Origin: Helicobacter mesocricetorum
GTDB lineage: Bacteria; Campylobacterota; Campylobacteria; Campylobacterales; Helicobacteraceae
Assembly (NCBI RefSeq): GCF_900198605.1
Contig: NZ_FZPJ01000004.1
Coordinates: 24,825 to 88,824 of the forward strand
Direction of reading: 5' to 3'
Length of the DNA stretch: 64,000 nt
Both the position numbers and the translations under genes were made by a program. The notes beneath the pieces are model-generated. The model was not told where the DNA came from, did not search any database, and worked only from the letters and a program-made list of their open reading frames with translations. Positions 28,536-39,630 of the stretch are shown in pieces (position 1 is the stretch's first letter; each line of letters opens with the position of its first letter).

Positions 28536-30935
28536 ATGCAATTAGAACGTTATGGAGAATTCCCAAAGCAATTACCAATAATCATTGAAGAAGATATGTT
28601 TTTGTATCCTTTTATGATAGCACCTCTTTTTATTAGTGATGAGGAAAATATTAAAGCCATAGATATAGCCATAGAAAGTAGCAATAAACTCATTTTTATT
28701 ACAGCTTCTAAAAATAGAGAAGATGAGGAAGAGACCTTTTATGATGTAGGTGTAATTGGCACTATTATGCGCCGTGTTGTGTTACCAGAGGGAAGAGTAA
28801 AAATTCTTTTTCAAGGCTTAAGTCGGGGAAGTATTTCAGAGATTACTTCTAAAAGCCCTTTGATTGCAGAAATTACGCCCATCCTTTCAACCAGTTATGA
28901 TGCAAGTCGTGTGGAAGCAATTTTATCAGTTTTAAAAGAGAAATTACGCACTTTATATAGTATCTCACAAATGTTTCCACAGGATTTATTAAGAAGCATT
29001 AATGAAACTATGGATCCCAATCGTGCTGCAGATTTAATTGCTAGTGCAGCACGATTAAAAAAAGAACAAGCTTATAAAGTTTTTAAAGAAAATGATCCAG
29101 AAGAAAGGCTTGTAACGCTTATTGATATTATTATGGAAGAGATTAAAGCTCAGCAGATTCAAAAAGAAATTAAAAATAAAGTCAATTCCCAAATGGAAAA
29201 GATTAACAAAGAATATTTTTTAAAAGAGCAATTAAAGCAAATCCAAAAAGAACTTGGAGTAGATAATGGCAAAGATGTTGAAATAGAGGAGTATAGGAAA
29301 AAGTTAGAGAACTTTAAGGATGTGATGAGTAAAGATGCTTATAAAGAGATTGCCAAACAAATCAATAAGCTTTCAAGGATGCATCCTGATAGTGCTGATG
29401 CAAATTTGTTGCAAAATTATATAGAGCTTGTTTTGGAGATTCCCTTTGGGAGCTATTCTAAAAAAACTTTAAAAATAACAGAAGTAGAAAACCAACTCAA
29501 TAAAGATCATTATGCCTTACAAAAGCCCAAAGAAAGGATTGTTGAGTATTTTGCAGTGCGAGAACTTCTTGCTTTGCGAGGGAAAAAAAACAATGACTCT
29601 AAGGGGACTATTTTGTGCTTTTATGGACCTCCAGGTGTCGGTAAGACGAGCCTTGCAAACTCTATTGCCACAGCCTTAAAGAGGAAGCTTATTAGGATTG
29701 CGCTAGGAGGCTTAGAAGATGTTAATGAGCTAAGGGGGCATAGACGCACTTATATTGGGGCAATGCCCGGGAGAATCGTGCAAGGGTTAATTGATGCTAA
29801 GGAGATGAATCCGGTTATTGTTTTAGATGAGATTGATAAGATTCATTATTCTTTTAGGGGTGATCCTTCTTCGGCTTTATTAGAGATTTTAGATCCTGAA
29901 CAAAACAAAGAATTTAGAGACTATTACACAAACTTTAGCTTAGATTTATCCCAAGTTATTTTTATCGCTACTGCTAATGATATTACACAGATTCCAGCTC
30001 CTTTGCGTGATAGAATGGAATTTATTAATATTAACAGCTATACCCCAAGCCAAAAGGAGCAAATTGCCAAAAAATATCTTATTCCACAAGAATTAAAAAA
30101 ACACGGCTTACAAAATTCTGAAATCTCCTTTACTTTGCCTGCTATTAAGGTTTTGATTGAAAAATATACAAGGGAAGCAGGGGTTAGGAATCTAAGGCGA
30201 AAAATCGCACAAATTTTGCGTAAAGTTGCTAAAGAGATTCTTAGAGGCAATCAAGAAAAGATAGCTATTACACCTAAAAACATAGGAAACTATTTGGATA
30301 AAATTGTTTTTGAGTTTGAAAATGCTGATAAGAAAAGCGAGGTAGGGCTTGTCAATGGTTTAGCTTGGACAAGCGTTGGTGGAGATGTTTTGAAGATTGA
30401 AGCTTTGAAAATTAAAGGCAAGGGGGGGCTTAATCTTACAGGAAATTTAGGCGATGTGATGAAAGAGAGTGCAAGGATTGCTTATTCCTATGTGAAGTCT
30501 TTGATTGATAGTGGGGAATTAAAGGTTGATAAGGCATTAATTGCCACAGCGCAAAAAAGCAAAAAGCAAGATTTTGAGGCAAATATTTATAATTGTTTTG
30601 ACATTCATTTGCATGTGCCAGAGGGTGCTACGCCAAAAGATGGTCCAAGTGCTGGAATAGCCATAGGAAGTGCTTTAGCCTCCATTTTTACTAATCGTCC
30701 TGCTAAAAGCACATTGGCTATGACAGGAGAATTGACATTGTGTGGGAAGGTCTTGCCTATTGGTGGATTGCAAGAAAAGCTTATTGCAGCTTATAAAAGT
30801 GGGATGAAAGAAGTATTAATCCCTAAGAAAAATTTTGAGAGAGATATTGAAGAGATACCCCAAGAGGTTAGAGAGGGGTTGCAAATATATCCTGTGGAAC
30901 ATTTTAAAGAAGTCTTAAAATATGTTTTAATTTAA
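28536..30935 (+). CDS. lon: ATP-dependent protease Lon
   Basis: A 799-residue AAA+ serine protease. It has an N-terminal substrate domain (1-200), Walker A GPPGVGKTSLAN, Walker B VIVLDEIDKI, and a C-terminal peptidase domain with the catalytic Ser in PKDGPSAGIAI and Lys in GIQEKL-type GGLQEKLIAAYKSG. I chose ATG 28536 with TAGGAAAT upstream; the ATG at 28524 lies inside bamD and lacks a good site. Seven consecutive Gs near 30422 are in frame. Confidence 0.97.
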   Translation: MQLERYGEFPKQLPIIIEEDMFLYPFMIAPLFISDEENIKAIDIAIESSNKLIFITASKNREDEEETFYDVGVIGTIMRRVVLPEGRVKILFQGLSRGSISEITSKSPLIAEITPILSTSYDASRVEAILSVLKEKLRTLYSISQMFPQDLLRSINETMDPNRAADLIASAARLKKEQAYKVFKENDPEERLVTLIDIIMEEIKAQQIQKEIKNKVNSQMEKINKEYFLKEQLKQIQKELGVDNGKDVEIEEYRKKLENFKDVMSKDAYKEIAKQINKLSRMHPDSADANLLQNYIELVLEIPFGSYSKKTLKITEVENQLNKDHYALQKPKERIVEYFAVRELLALRGKKNNDSKGTILCFYGPPGVGKTSLANSIATALKRKLIRIALGGLEDVNELRGHRRTYIGAMPGRIVQGLIDAKEMNPVIVLDEIDKIHYSFRGDPSSALLEILDPEQNKEFRDYYTNFSLDLSQVIFIATANDITQIPAPLRDRMEFININSYTPSQKEQIAKKYLIPQELKKHGLQNSEISFTLPAIKVLIEKYTREAGVRNLRRKIAQILRKVAKEILRGNQEKIAITPKNIGNYLDKIVFEFENADKKSEVGLVNGLAWTSVGGDVLKIEALKIKGKGGLNLTGNLGDVMKESARIAYSYVKSLIDSGELKVDKALIATAQKSKKQDFEANIYNCFDIHLHVPEGATPKDGPSAGIAIGSALASIFTNRPAKSTLAMTGELTLCGKVLPIGGLQEKLIAAYKSGMKEVLIPKKNFERDIEEIPQEVREGLQIYPVEHFKEVLKYVLI

Positions 30936-31516
30936 TGGAATCTCTTTTACCTCCTGATTATGATATTGTAGTTTGTGGGATTGATGAGGCAGGAAGAGGA
31001 TGTATAGCGGGTTCTCTCTTTGTTTGTGGAGTGATTTTAAGCCCAAATATCCCCCTTGCTTTAAAGGCGCAGTTAAAAGATTCTAAAAGTCTCTCTGAAA
31101 CCAAACGCAATATGTTAGCTCCCCTTATTCAAAGATTTAGCGATTTTTATTTAGTCAAAAAAACACATCAAGAGATTGATGATAAGGGGTTGTCTCTTTG
31201 TCTGCAAGAAGCCTTAAAGGAGATTTTACAGAATCTAAAAGCCCCTAAATATATTTTTGATGGAAATTGCAAATTTGGGGTAGATTTGTTACAAACTCTT
31301 ATAAAGGGAGATTCTAAACTCCCTTGCATTAGCGCGGCAAGTATTTTGGCAAAAAATGCAAAGGATAAAGAAATGATAGATTTGGATACCCTCTATCCTC
31401 AATATGGCTTTAAAAAGAATAAAGGCTATGGAAGTAAAGAGCATTTAAAGGCTATTAAAGACTATGGTTATTGCCCAATTCATAGAATAAGCTTTAAGCT
31501 AAAATCCCTAATGTAA
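30935..31516 (+). CDS. rnhB: Ribonuclease HII
   Basis: Removes ribonucleotides from DNA and RNA-DNA hybrids. The N-terminal GIDEAGRGCIAG carries the catalytic Asp-Glu, ISAASILAKNAKD and YPQYGFKKNKGYGSKEH are the other signatures. 193 residues. Its ATG overlaps the lon stop by one base, so it is coupled. Confidence 0.95.
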   Translation: MESLLPPDYDIVVCGIDEAGRGCIAGSLFVCGVILSPNIPLALKAQLKDSKSLSETKRNMLAPLIQRFSDFYLVKKTHQEIDDKGLSLCLQEALKEILQNLKAPKYIFDGNCKFGVDLLQTLIKGDSKLPCISAASILAKNAKDKEMIDLDTLYPQYGFKKNKGYGSKEHLKAIKDYGYCPIHRISFKLKSLM

Positions 31517-31579
31517 ATCAACCTAGACTTTATGGTGTTAAAGCCCTAGTTTATATACAATGCTTTCTAGGATTTTGGT

Positions 31580-31585
31580 TATAAT
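31580..31585 (+). promoter_or_regulatory. -10 element for argD
   Basis: TATAAT 27 bases before the argD ATG, in the 96-base gap after rnhB. Confidence 0.5.
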
Positions 31586-31612
31586 GCTTATGAGTGAAAT
31601 TTAGGAGTGAAG

Positions 31613-32806
31613 ATGGTAGAAGATTTAAAGCAAATGGATTTAGACTATGTTTTGCATACTTATGCACGAGATTATACGCATTTTGTCAAAGGCAGTGGAG
31701 CTAGATTGTTTGATAAGAGCGGGAGGGATTATATTGATTTTGGTTCAGGTATTGCAGTTTGTAGTGTAGGACACGGAAATGAACGTTTAGCAAAAGCCCT
31801 TAGTGAGCAAGCTTATAATCTCATTCATACTTCTAATCTTTATTGCATTGAGCCACAGGTAAGATTGGCTAAAAAACTCGTAGAATTAAGTGGCTATGAT
31901 ATGCGGGTATTTTTTGCTAATTCTGGAGCGGAAGCTAATGAGGGGGCATTAAAGATTGCAAGAAAATTTGGGGAAGAATTAGGGAAAATTAAACGTTATC
32001 AAATCATTACTTTAGATTCTTCTTTTCACGGACGCACTATTAGCACTTTAAAGGCTACCGCACAAAATAAAATGCATCATTATTTTGGTCCTTATCCTGA
32101 TGGTTTTGTATATGCTAAAAATTTAGCAGAGATTCCCCATAAGGTTAGCAATATTACTTGCGCAGTTTTGTTAGAATTAGTGCAAGGTGAGGGAGGAATT
32201 ACTCCTTTAGATAGAGAGGAAATACTCCATTTAGAGAAGTTTTTGAAAGAAAAAAATATTCTTTTTATGGTTGATGAGGTGCAAACAGGTATTTACCGAA
32301 GTGGAGAGCTTTTTGCTTCACGCAAATATGGGATAAATCCTGATGTTATAACGACTGCAAAGGGTTTAGGTGGAGGAGTTCCTATTGGTGCGGTGATGAC
32401 GACTTTAAAAGATATTTTTGTTGCTGGGGATCACGGAAGCACTTTTGGGGGGAATTTTTTATCCACTAGAGCAGGTTTAGAGGTTTTAGAGATTTTAGAA
32501 GAAGAGAAGAGTAGCGGGAGATTGGATACTAAAATAGAGTGTTTTAGCGTAAAACTTCAAAATTTGCAAAAAACCTATCCTGAAATTTTTATAGAAGAGG
32601 TGGGATTAGGATTGATGCGTGGTCTTAGAATGCGTAATTTGGATACTTTAGAGAATCTTCTAAAAAATGCAAAGCAAAATCAGGTTTTAATCCTTAAAAG
32701 CGGTAAAAATACCGCACGATTCTTGCCGCCTTTAACCATCACCTTAGAAGAGATAGAAGAGGGGTTTAAACGATTAGAGAGAGCCATAAGAGATTTAAAG
32801 CTTTAA
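31613..32806 (+). CDS. argD: Acetylornithine aminotransferase (class III)
   Basis: A PLP enzyme of arginine synthesis that may also serve as succinyldiaminopimelate transaminase for lysine. Motifs are FANSGAEANEGALKIAR, SFHGRTISTLKAT, VDEVQTGIYRSGELFA and the PLP lysine in TTAKGLGGGVPIGAV. I chose ATG 31613 with AGGAG six bases upstream over an in-frame GTG at 31607. 397 residues. Its 3' end overlaps the convergent msrA by four bases. Confidence 0.94.
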   Translation: MVEDLKQMDLDYVLHTYARDYTHFVKGSGARLFDKSGRDYIDFGSGIAVCSVGHGNERLAKALSEQAYNLIHTSNLYCIEPQVRLAKKLVELSGYDMRVFFANSGAEANEGALKIARKFGEELGKIKRYQIITLDSSFHGRTISTLKATAQNKMHHYFGPYPDGFVYAKNLAEIPHKVSNITCAVLLELVQGEGGITPLDREEILHLEKFLKEKNILFMVDEVQTGIYRSGELFASRKYGINPDVITTAKGLGGGVPIGAVMTTLKDIFVAGDHGSTFGGNFLSTRAGLEVLEILEEEKSSGRLDTKIECFSVKLQNLQKTYPEIFIEEVGLGLMRGLRMRNLDTLENLLKNAKQNQVLILKSGKNTARFLPPLTITLEEIEEGFKRLERAIRDLKL

Positions 32807-33297
32807 ATCTCTTCTAAAGCTTTGCTTAAGTCAATATGGCAATAGCCCTTAGGGTTTTTTGCAAGATATTTTTGGTGGTAGGTTTCTGCAAGATAAAAAT
32901 TTTCTAATAGCCCCACTTCTGTTTGAATCTTTTGGGGCAAGGTTTTTTGCAGGGTATCAACGAAACTTTGAATTTTCTTAAGAAGGGTTACATCTTGAAC
33001 AAAGATTCCAGAGCGGTATTGTGTGCCAAAGTCGTTGCCTTGATAATTAAGGGCAAAGGGGTCAATGATGCTAAAAAATCGTTTTAAGATCTCATCTAGG
33101 CTTAAAATATTCTCTTCAAACACAAGCTCTAAGGTTTCTGTGGCACCTGTTTGCCCGGTGCATACTAAGGCATAGTTGGGGTTTTGTATTTTAGAGTTTG
33201 CATAACCCACTTTGGAATCTATCACGCCCTTTAATAAATCAAAATATCCTTGAATCCCCCAAAAGCATCCACCTGCTAGATAAATGGTTTGTTGCAT
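32803..33297 (-). CDS. msrA: Peptide methionine (S)-S-oxide reductase
   Basis: Reduces methionine-S-sulfoxide in proteins. The 164-residue protein has the catalytic GCFWG near the N-terminus, VGYANSKIQNPNY and FGTQYRSGIF. Only the MsrA domain is present, whereas H. pylori has an MsrAB fusion. A single gene, divergent from glpQ. Confidence 0.95.
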   Translation of the reverse strand: MQQTIYLAGGCFWGIQGYFDLLKGVIDSKVGYANSKIQNPNYALVCTGQTGATETLELVFEENILSLDEILKRFFSIIDPFALNYQGNDFGTQYRSGIFVQDVTLLKKIQSFVDTLQKTLPQKIQTEVGLLENFYLAETYHQKYLAKNPKGYCHIDLSKALEEI

Positions 33298-33360
33298 AGT
33301 AATCCTTATTATTTACTCAATCTTTACTAAATCCTACGTTTAGATTTTACCTTATTCTCC

Positions 33361-33366
33361 TATAAT
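33361..33366 (+). promoter_or_regulatory. -10 element for glpQ
   Basis: TATAAT 40 bases before the glpQ start. Confidence 0.5.
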
Positions 33367-33405
33367 GCAGTATGAAATTTTAAAATCCAAGATTAAGGAG
33401 AGAGA

Positions 33406-34458
33406 ATGAAAAATATTTTTTTGGGTATTTTTTTAGGCGTGTTTTGTTTGGCGCAACCAAAACTCATCATTGCTCATAGGGGGGCAAGTGGTTATCTACC
33501 TGAGCATACTTTAGAGGCTAAAGTATTGGCGTATGCTCTTAATGCTAATTATATTGAGCAAGATTTGGCGATGAGTAAGGATGATCATTTGATTGTGATT
33601 CACGATTTGTATTTGGATAAGGTAAGTGATGTAAAAGAAAAATTTCCAAATAGGGCTAGAAAAGATGGACATTATTATGTGATTGATTTTACTTTAGATG
33701 AGCTTAGAAAATTGCGTATGAGTGAGGCTTTTAGCTGGAAAAATCAGCAAAGAAACCCTATTTATCCACAACGTTTTCCTGTTGGAAAATCTTATTTTAC
33801 CTTACATACTTTTGAAGAAGAAATTGAGCTTATTGAGGGATTAAATCAAATCTTTGGCAAAGATATAGGTTTATATGTTGAGATTAAAAAACCTTGGTTC
33901 CATACTCAAGAGGGAAAAGATATTGCCAAAAAGACTTTAGAGGTATTGAAATCATATGGTTATACTACTAAAGATAGTAAGGTGTATCTCCAAAGTTTTG
34001 ACTATCCTAATTTACTTTATATCAAAAAAGAGCTATTTCCTAAAATGAATATGGATTTAAAGTTAATAGCCTTAGTCGATGAACATCCTTCAAAAGAAAC
34101 TTACGAATTCATTAAAGGAGAGTGGAGAGCTTATGATTTTTCTTATTTGTTAAGGGATAAAAATTATGCAGAAATTGCAAAAAATGTTGATGGGTTAGGG
34201 ATTTGGAATGATTTGATTTTTGATATTAAAAAGAGCAAAAAGGGTTCCATTGTGCCTAATAATATCGTCAAGAATGCTCATTTGTATGGTTTGGAAGTCC
34301 ATACTTATACAGGCAGAAGTGATGCCTTGCCTAGTTACGCTTCTTCGTTTGATGAGCTTTTAGAGGCAGTTTTGTTTAAAGCAGGTGCTGATGGGATTTT
34401 TACAGATTTTCCAGATACAGCTTTGAAGTTTGTGCAAGAGAAAAATATGCAAAAGTAG
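33406..34458 (+). CDS. glpQ: Periplasmic glycerophosphodiester phosphodiesterase
   Basis: A 350-residue secreted enzyme: signal peptide of about 16 residues, then the GDPD active site IAHRGASGYLPEHTLEAK with the catalytic His, EQDLAMSKDDHLIVIHD (metal Glu/Asp and second His) and VEIKKPWF. It hydrolyses glycerophosphodiesters to glycerol-3-phosphate and an alcohol. It stands alone; a glycerol-facilitator relic lies 10 kb away. Confidence 0.93.
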   Translation: MKNIFLGIFLGVFCLAQPKLIIAHRGASGYLPEHTLEAKVLAYALNANYIEQDLAMSKDDHLIVIHDLYLDKVSDVKEKFPNRARKDGHYYVIDFTLDELRKLRMSEAFSWKNQQRNPIYPQRFPVGKSYFTLHTFEEEIELIEGLNQIFGKDIGLYVEIKKPWFHTQEGKDIAKKTLEVLKSYGYTTKDSKVYLQSFDYPNLLYIKKELFPKMNMDLKLIALVDEHPSKETYEFIKGEWRAYDFSYLLRDKNYAEIAKNVDGLGIWNDLIFDIKKSKKGSIVPNNIVKNAHLYGLEVHTYTGRSDALPSYASSFDELLEAVLFKAGADGIFTDFPDTALKFVQEKNMQK

Positions 34459-34516
34459 TGAGAAATAGTCGCAAGATGCTTGTAATTTAAACATTAGTTA
34501 TTTACTATTATAAAAC

Positions 34517-34545
34517 TTGACAATAATAGACTAAAGTTATATAAT
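34517..34545 (+). promoter_or_regulatory. Consensus vegetative promoter of clpB
   Basis: TTGACA (34517-34522), a 17-base spacer and TATAAT (34540-34545), about 30 bases before the clpB start. I see no inverted repeat of the HspR or HrcA type near it, so any heat-shock control is not visible. Confidence 0.7.
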
Positions 34546-34575
34546 GCTCCTGAAATAAATCTTCAAGGAGTTCTT

Positions 34576-37149
34576 ATGAATCTTTTAGAAAAATTTACCA
34601 ACACTTTGCAAGAAACATTAGAGCAAGGAGCGTCTTTAGCCTTACATAATAAAAACCCAGAAATTGAAGTTATTCATTTGTTTTGGGCAATGCTTACGAA
34701 TTCTAATTCTTTGCTTAATCAGGCTTTGAATCGATTAAATATAGAGAATGCAGCCTTAGAGCTAGAGGCAAAAAGTATTGCGAATAATCTGCCAAAAAGC
34801 TCTTCTGTAATGAAAGAAAATCTCAAAATTTCTAAAAACTTAAGCGAGACTTTTAATGTTGCCCAAGGACTTGCCACAAGCAATGGGGATTCTTATATCG
34901 CCGTGGATAGCTTTATCTTGGCGGGGTTGCAAAATGAAGTGATTAAAAATCTTTTTGGCAAATATCTTGATATTAATGAGCTAAAAAAGACTTTTGAGGT
35001 TATGCGAAGCGGGGCAAAGATTGACTCACAAAGCGGAGATGAGAATTTAGAATCTTTAGAAAAATTTGGCATTGATTTAACCAAAAAAGCCATTGATGGG
35101 AAGCTTGACCCTGTGATTGGGAGGGATGAGGAGATTACCCATATGATGCAAATTTTGATACGAAAAACAAAGAATAATCCTATTTTGTTAGGCGAACCCG
35201 GAGTTGGAAAAACGGCTGTTGTAGAGGGATTAGCCCAAAAGATTATCAAAAAAGAAGTGCCACTATCCTTGCAAAACAAAAGAGTCATAGCTTTGGATAT
35301 GAGTGCTTTAATCGCTGGGGCGAAGTATCGTGGGGAGTTTGAAGATAGGTTAAAAAAGGTGATTGATGAGGTTAAAAAAAGCGGAAATGTGATTTTGTTT
35401 ATTGATGAGATTCATACTATCGTAGGAGCTGGGGCTAGTGAGGGAAGTATGGATGCTGCAAATATTTTAAAACCCGCCCTTGCAAGAGGCGAGCTTCATA
35501 CCATAGGAGCGACGACGCTTAAAGAGTATCGCAAATATTTTGAAAAAGATGCAGCATTACAAAGGAGATTCCAACCTGTATTGCTTAATGAGCCTAATGT
35601 CAATGAGGCTTTGCAGATTTTAAGAGGGATTAAAGAAAAGCTAGAAGCTCACCATAATGTAAGCATTACCGATGGCGCATTGGTAGCTGCTGCAAAGCTT
35701 TCTAATCGCTACATTACGGATAGATTCTTGCCCGATAAGGCGATTGATTTAATCGATGAAGCCGCTGCGGAGCTTAAAATGCAAATAGAATCAGAGCCTA
35801 GTGAGTTAGCCAAAATCAAGCGCATTATTGAATCGCTATGTGTGGAGAAGGAGGCGTTGTTAATGGAAAAAGAGGACAAAAACCAAGCAAGGATTAATGA
35901 GATAGAAAAAGAGCTTGGCGATAAAGAAGAGCAAAAGAAAAACCTCCAAGCCCAGTTTGAAAACGAAAAACAAGTTTTCAATGCCATAGCCCAAATCAAA
36001 ATACAAATTGATGCTTTACGCACAGAAAGTGAGCTTGCAAAACGCAATAGTGATTTTAATAAAGCCGCAGAGATTGACTATGGGAAGATTCCAGAGCTTG
36101 AAAATCAACTAGAGGCACAAAATGAAAAATGGAAAAAAATGCAAGAGGCAGGGACTTTGCTAAAAAACGCTGTAACCCCAGAATCTATCGCAGGAGTGGT
36201 TAGTCGCTGGAGCGGGATTCCTATTAAAAAAATGCTTCAAGATGAAAAAGAGCGAATTTTGAGGGTTGAAGAGGAGCTAAAAAAAGATGTGATAGGGCAA
36301 GATAAGGCGTTGCATTCCATAGCAAGGGCAATAAAGCGCAATAAAGCCGGGCTAAGTGAGTTTAATCGCCCTATTGGAAGTTTTTTGTTTTTGGGACCCA
36401 CAGGGGTTGGGAAAACAGAGAGTGCTAAGACTTTAGCGCGATTCCTCTTTGATAGCGATAAGAATCTCATTCGGCTTGATATGAGTGAGTATATGGAAAA
36501 ACACGCAGCAAGCAGACTTGTGGGTGCGCCTCCGGGGTATGTAGGCTATGAAGAGGGGGGGCAGCTTACAGAGGCGGTGCGTAGGAAGCCTTATAGTGTG
36601 GTGCTATTTGATGAGATAGAAAAAGCCCATCCAGATGTGTTTAATATGCTTTTGCAAGTGCTTGATGATGGGAGATTGACGGATAATAAGGGTGTGGTGG
36701 TGGATTTTAGGAACACAATTATTATTTTAACGAGCAATATCGCAAGTGATAAGATTATGGAACTTAGTGATGAGGCGCAAAAAGAAAAGGCTGTAAAAGA
36801 GGCTTTGAAGGCTTACTTTAAGCCAGAATTTTTAAACCGCCTTGATGATATTGTGATTTTTAATCCTTTGGGATTAGAGCAGATTACGCACATTGTAGAT
36901 ATTTTGTTTAAAAATATTCAAAAGAAAGTTTCTGAAAGGGATATGACTATCACATTAGAGCAAAGTGCGAAGGAATATATCGCAAAAGTAGGATTTGATC
37001 CAATCTATGGCGCAAGACCTCTTAAGAGGGCTTTGTATGAGCAAGTAGAGGATGTTTTAGCGGATTTGATTTTGCAAGGTGCGATTAAAGAGGGGAGCGA
37101 GATTAGCTTTTATGCAGATGATGAGGGGATAAAAACCAGAATCGCTTAA
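34576..37149 (+). CDS. clpB: ClpB disaggregase
   Basis: An 857-residue HSP100 chaperone that, with DnaK, resolubilises aggregates. An N-domain is followed by AAA1 (Walker [16 protein letters not shown]), a middle coiled coil of about residues 400-520 that marks ClpB rather than ClpA/C, and AAA2 ([42 protein letters not shown]). Full length with an AAGGAG ribosome site. Confidence 0.97.
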   Translation: MNLLEKFTNTLQETLEQGASLALHNKNPEIEVIHLFWAMLTNSNSLLNQALNRLNIENAALELEAKSIANNLPKSSSVMKENLKISKNLSETFNVAQGLATSNGDSYIAVDSFILAGLQNEVIKNLFGKYLDINELKKTFEVMRSGAKIDSQSGDENLESLEKFGIDLTKKAIDGKLDPVIGRDEEITHMMQILIRKTKNNPILLGEPGVGKTAVVEGLAQKIIKKEVPLSLQNKRVIALDMSALIAGAKYRGEFEDRLKKVIDEVKKSGNVILFIDEIHTIVGAGASEGSMDAANILKPALARGELHTIGATTLKEYRKYFEKDAALQRRFQPVLLNEPNVNEALQILRGIKEKLEAHHNVSITDGALVAAAKLSNRYITDRFLPDKAIDLIDEAAAELKMQIESEPSELAKIKRIIESLCVEKEALLMEKEDKNQARINEIEKELGDKEEQKKNLQAQFENEKQVFNAIAQIKIQIDALRTESELAKRNSDFNKAAEIDYGKIPELENQLEAQNEKWKKMQEAGTLLKNAVTPESIAGVVSRWSGIPIKKMLQDEKERILRVEEELKKDVIGQDKALHSIARAIKRNKAGLSEFNRPIGSFLFLGPTGVGKTESAKTLARFLFDSDKNLIRLDMSEYMEKHAASRLVGAPPGYVGYEEGGQLTEAVRRKPYSVVLFDEIEKAHPDVFNMLLQVLDDGRLTDNKGVVVDFRNTIIILTSNIASDKIMELSDEAQKEKAVKEALKAYFKPEFLNRLDDIVIFNPLGLEQITHIVDILFKNIQKKVSERDMTITLEQSAKEYIAKVGFDPIYGARPLKRALYEQVEDVLADLILQGAIKEGSEISFYADDEGIKTRIA

Positions 37150-37205
37150 GCATTGTCAAGCAATGAATCAAAGTCTCTTTAATGCTAAACTTTATCAAAA
37201 AATGA

Positions 37206-37211
37206 TACAAT
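37206..37211 (+). promoter_or_regulatory. -10 element for the pyrD-cmoB operon
   Basis: TACAAT 47 bases before the pyrD start. The eight genes that follow are packed with gaps of at most 11 bases or with overlaps, so this may be their common promoter. Confidence 0.4.
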
Positions 37212-37257
37212 GCTAAGATTAGTTACCAAGAAAATAATTTAAGCAAAAGGCAATAGA

Positions 37258-38313
37258 ATGCTTGATTATAAGACTTTTCGTTCTTTGCTGTTTAAAAGCA
37301 ATCCAGAAAGTGTGCATAATTTTTTAGAATCTCTTTGCAAAATAGCCCCAAAAATCCCCTATCTTTTGCCCTTTTTAGCCCAAAAATCTTGCGTAGAAGA
37401 TGCTTCATTAATGCAAAAGATTGATGGAATGGATTTTTATAACCCCATTGGTTTAGCAGCAGGGTTTGATAAAAATGCGACGATGATAGAGACGCTTTGT
37501 TCTTTAGGGTTTTCGTTTTTAGAAGTTGGAGCAGTTACCCCAATGCCACAGCAAGGTAATCCTAAGCCTCGTTTGTGGCGACATATTACCGAAGAATCTT
37601 TACAAAACGTTATGGGATTTAATAATGATGGGGTGCAAAGTATTGCTAGTAGGATTGGAGGAATGTATCCTTTTTGCGTCCCATTAGGGATTAACATCGG
37701 GAAAAATAAAGCAACTCCCCAAGAAAAAGCTATTGAGGATTATTGCGCTTTAGCAAGAAGTTTTCAAATTACTAGTGATTATTTAAGCATTAATGTTTCT
37801 TCGCCCAATACGCCAGATTTACGAGATTTGCAAAATAAAGATTTTCTTAAAGAGCTATTTTTGGCATTAAGGGAGATTTATTCTAAGCCTTTATATCTAA
37901 AGATTTCTCCAGATTTAGAAATAGATTCTATTTTGGAACTCATTGAGGTAGCACTTAGCAGTGGGGCAAATGGAATCATTGCTACTAATACAACTACGGA
38001 TTATTCTTTGGTTAAAACTCCCCAAAATTTAGGTGGCTTAAGTGGTAAGGTTTTAAGCCAAAAAAGTCGTGAAATTTTAAAAGAGATTGGCAAAGTGTAT
38101 GCCAAAAAGACCACAATTATCAGTGTTGGGGGGATTTTTGACGCCAAAGAAGCTTATGAGAGGATTGCTTTGGGTGCAAATCTCATCCAAGTTTATAGTG
38201 GTTTGATTTTCGAAGGTCCTTTGCTTGTTTGGAAGATTAATCAAGGTTTAAAAGAATTATTAAATAATGATGGATTGGATAATATTTCCCAATTAGTAGG
38301 GGCTAATTTATAA
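37258..38313 (+). CDS. pyrD: Dihydroorotate dehydrogenase (quinone), class 2
   Basis: The fourth step of pyrimidine synthesis, membrane-associated and quinone-linked. The 351-residue length, N-terminal helix extension and catalytic Ser in NVSSPNTPDLRDLQ mark class 2. PIGLAAGFDKNATMI, EVGAVTPMPQQGNPKPR and the FMN-phosphate region ISVGGIFDAKEAYERI are typical. It opens the pyrD-to-cmoB operon and overlaps the next start by one base. Confidence 0.96.
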   Translation: MLDYKTFRSLLFKSNPESVHNFLESLCKIAPKIPYLLPFLAQKSCVEDASLMQKIDGMDFYNPIGLAAGFDKNATMIETLCSLGFSFLEVGAVTPMPQQGNPKPRLWRHITEESLQNVMGFNNDGVQSIASRIGGMYPFCVPLGINIGKNKATPQEKAIEDYCALARSFQITSDYLSINVSSPNTPDLRDLQNKDFLKELFLALREIYSKPLYLKISPDLEIDSILELIEVALSSGANGIIATNTTTDYSLVKTPQNLGGLSGKVLSQKSREILKEIGKVYAKKTTIISVGGIFDAKEAYERIALGANLIQVYSGLIFEGPLLVWKINQGLKELLNNDGLDNISQLVGANL

Positions 38314-39623
38314 TGCGTAGCTTTTTGATATTTTTTGTTTTTTTAGGAGTTTTAATGGCGCAAAATACTTTTACTTCTTCACTTCCTAAGCATTACCAAA
38401 GTGTTTTAAAAAATGGTTTGGAAGTGGTGGTTATCCCTCTTAGGAATGGAAGTGGGGTTATTTCAACCGATATTTTTTACAAAGTAGGAAGTCGTAATGA
38501 GATTATGGGAAAAAGTGGCATAGCCCATATGTTAGAGCATCTAAACTTCAAATCTACCAAAAACTTAAAAGCTGGAGAGTTTGATAAAACTATTAAAAGT
38601 TTTGGAGGGATTACTAATGCTGCTACGAGCTTTGATTATACCCATTATTATGTAAAATCAAGCACACAAAATTTAGGTAAATCTTTAGGGCTTTTTGCAG
38701 AGGTTATGCAAAATCTTCAATTAAAAGATGAGGAGTTTCAGCCAGAGCGCAATGTCGTGCTAGAAGAGCGACTTTGGAGGACGGATAATAATCCTATGGG
38801 GTATTTATATTTTAGGCTTTTTAATACAGCCTTTGTGTATCATCCTTATCATTGGACGCCTATTGGTTTTATAGAAGATATTAAAAATTGGACGATTGAA
38901 GATATTAAAAACTTTCATAAAACCTATTATCAGCCTAAAAATGCCGTAATTGTGATTGCTGGTGATGTGGATGAAAAAACTGCTTTAAAAGAAGTAAAAA
39001 AGCATTTTGAATCCATTAAAAATCCAAAGATAGAGATTCCTAAGTTTTATACCATAGAGCCAAAACAAGATGGATTAAGAAGAACAGCGGTGCATAAGCA
39101 AAGTGAGGTGGAGATTTTAGCCCTTGCCTTTAAGATCCCCCCTTTTAATCACAAAGATCAAATAGCCTTGAGCGCATTAAGCCAAATTTTAAGCAGTGGT
39201 AAAAGTAGCGTATTAGTCAGTGAGATTGTTGATAAAAAGAGACTTGCTGCTGAAATTTATGCTTATAATATGGATTTAATTGATGAGGGTGTATTTGTGT
39301 TTTTAGCCCTTGCTAATGCTAAAGTTAGTTTGCAAAAGTTAGAAGGAGAGATTTTATCCCAAATTGAATCCATTAAAGAAGGCAAACTCAAACAAAGGGA
39401 TTTGGATAAAGTAAAATCTAATATGAGGCTAAGCTTTCTTGAAGGTTTGCAATCAAGTAGCTTTGTTGCGAATTTGTTTGGGAGCTATATTGCAAGAGGA
39501 GATTTGCAATCTTTATTGGATTTTGAAGAGAATTTTGAAAATTTAAAACTAGAAGATATTGTTGAGGTGGCAAAGAAGTATCTTATTTCTTCAAATTTAA
39601 GTATTGCTACTTTAGAGAAGTGA
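38313..39623 (+). CDS. M16-family zinc metallopeptidase (PqqL-like)
   Basis: A 436-residue protein with a signal peptide, probably periplasmic. It carries the inverted zinc motif HxxEH ([12 protein letters not shown]), and the distal ligand Glu in VVLEERLW. One copy of the M16 pair is visible, so it may form a dimer. Position between pyrD and dapA matches H. pylori HP1012 by recall. The substrate is unknown. Confidence 0.9.
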   Translation: MRSFLIFFVFLGVLMAQNTFTSSLPKHYQSVLKNGLEVVVIPLRNGSGVISTDIFYKVGSRNEIMGKSGIAHMLEHLNFKSTKNLKAGEFDKTIKSFGGITNAATSFDYTHYYVKSSTQNLGKSLGLFAEVMQNLQLKDEEFQPERNVVLEERLWRTDNNPMGYLYFRLFNTAFVYHPYHWTPIGFIEDIKNWTIEDIKNFHKTYYQPKNAVIVIAGDVDEKTALKEVKKHFESIKNPKIEIPKFYTIEPKQDGLRRTAVHKQSEVEILALAFKIPPFNHKDQIALSALSQILSSGKSSVLVSEIVDKKRLAAEIYAYNMDLIDEGVFVFLALANAKVSLQKLEGEILSQIESIKEGKLKQRDLDKVKSNMRLSFLEGLQSSSFVANLFGSYIARGDLQSLLDFEENFENLKLEDIVEVAKKYLISSNLSIATLEK

Positions 39624-39630
39624 GGAAACT

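Noticed and set aside
30421..30428. Seven-G run in lon, and a similar one in clpB near 36555
   Set aside because: Short, in frame in essential housekeeping genes and encoding conserved Gly residues; not contingency tracts.
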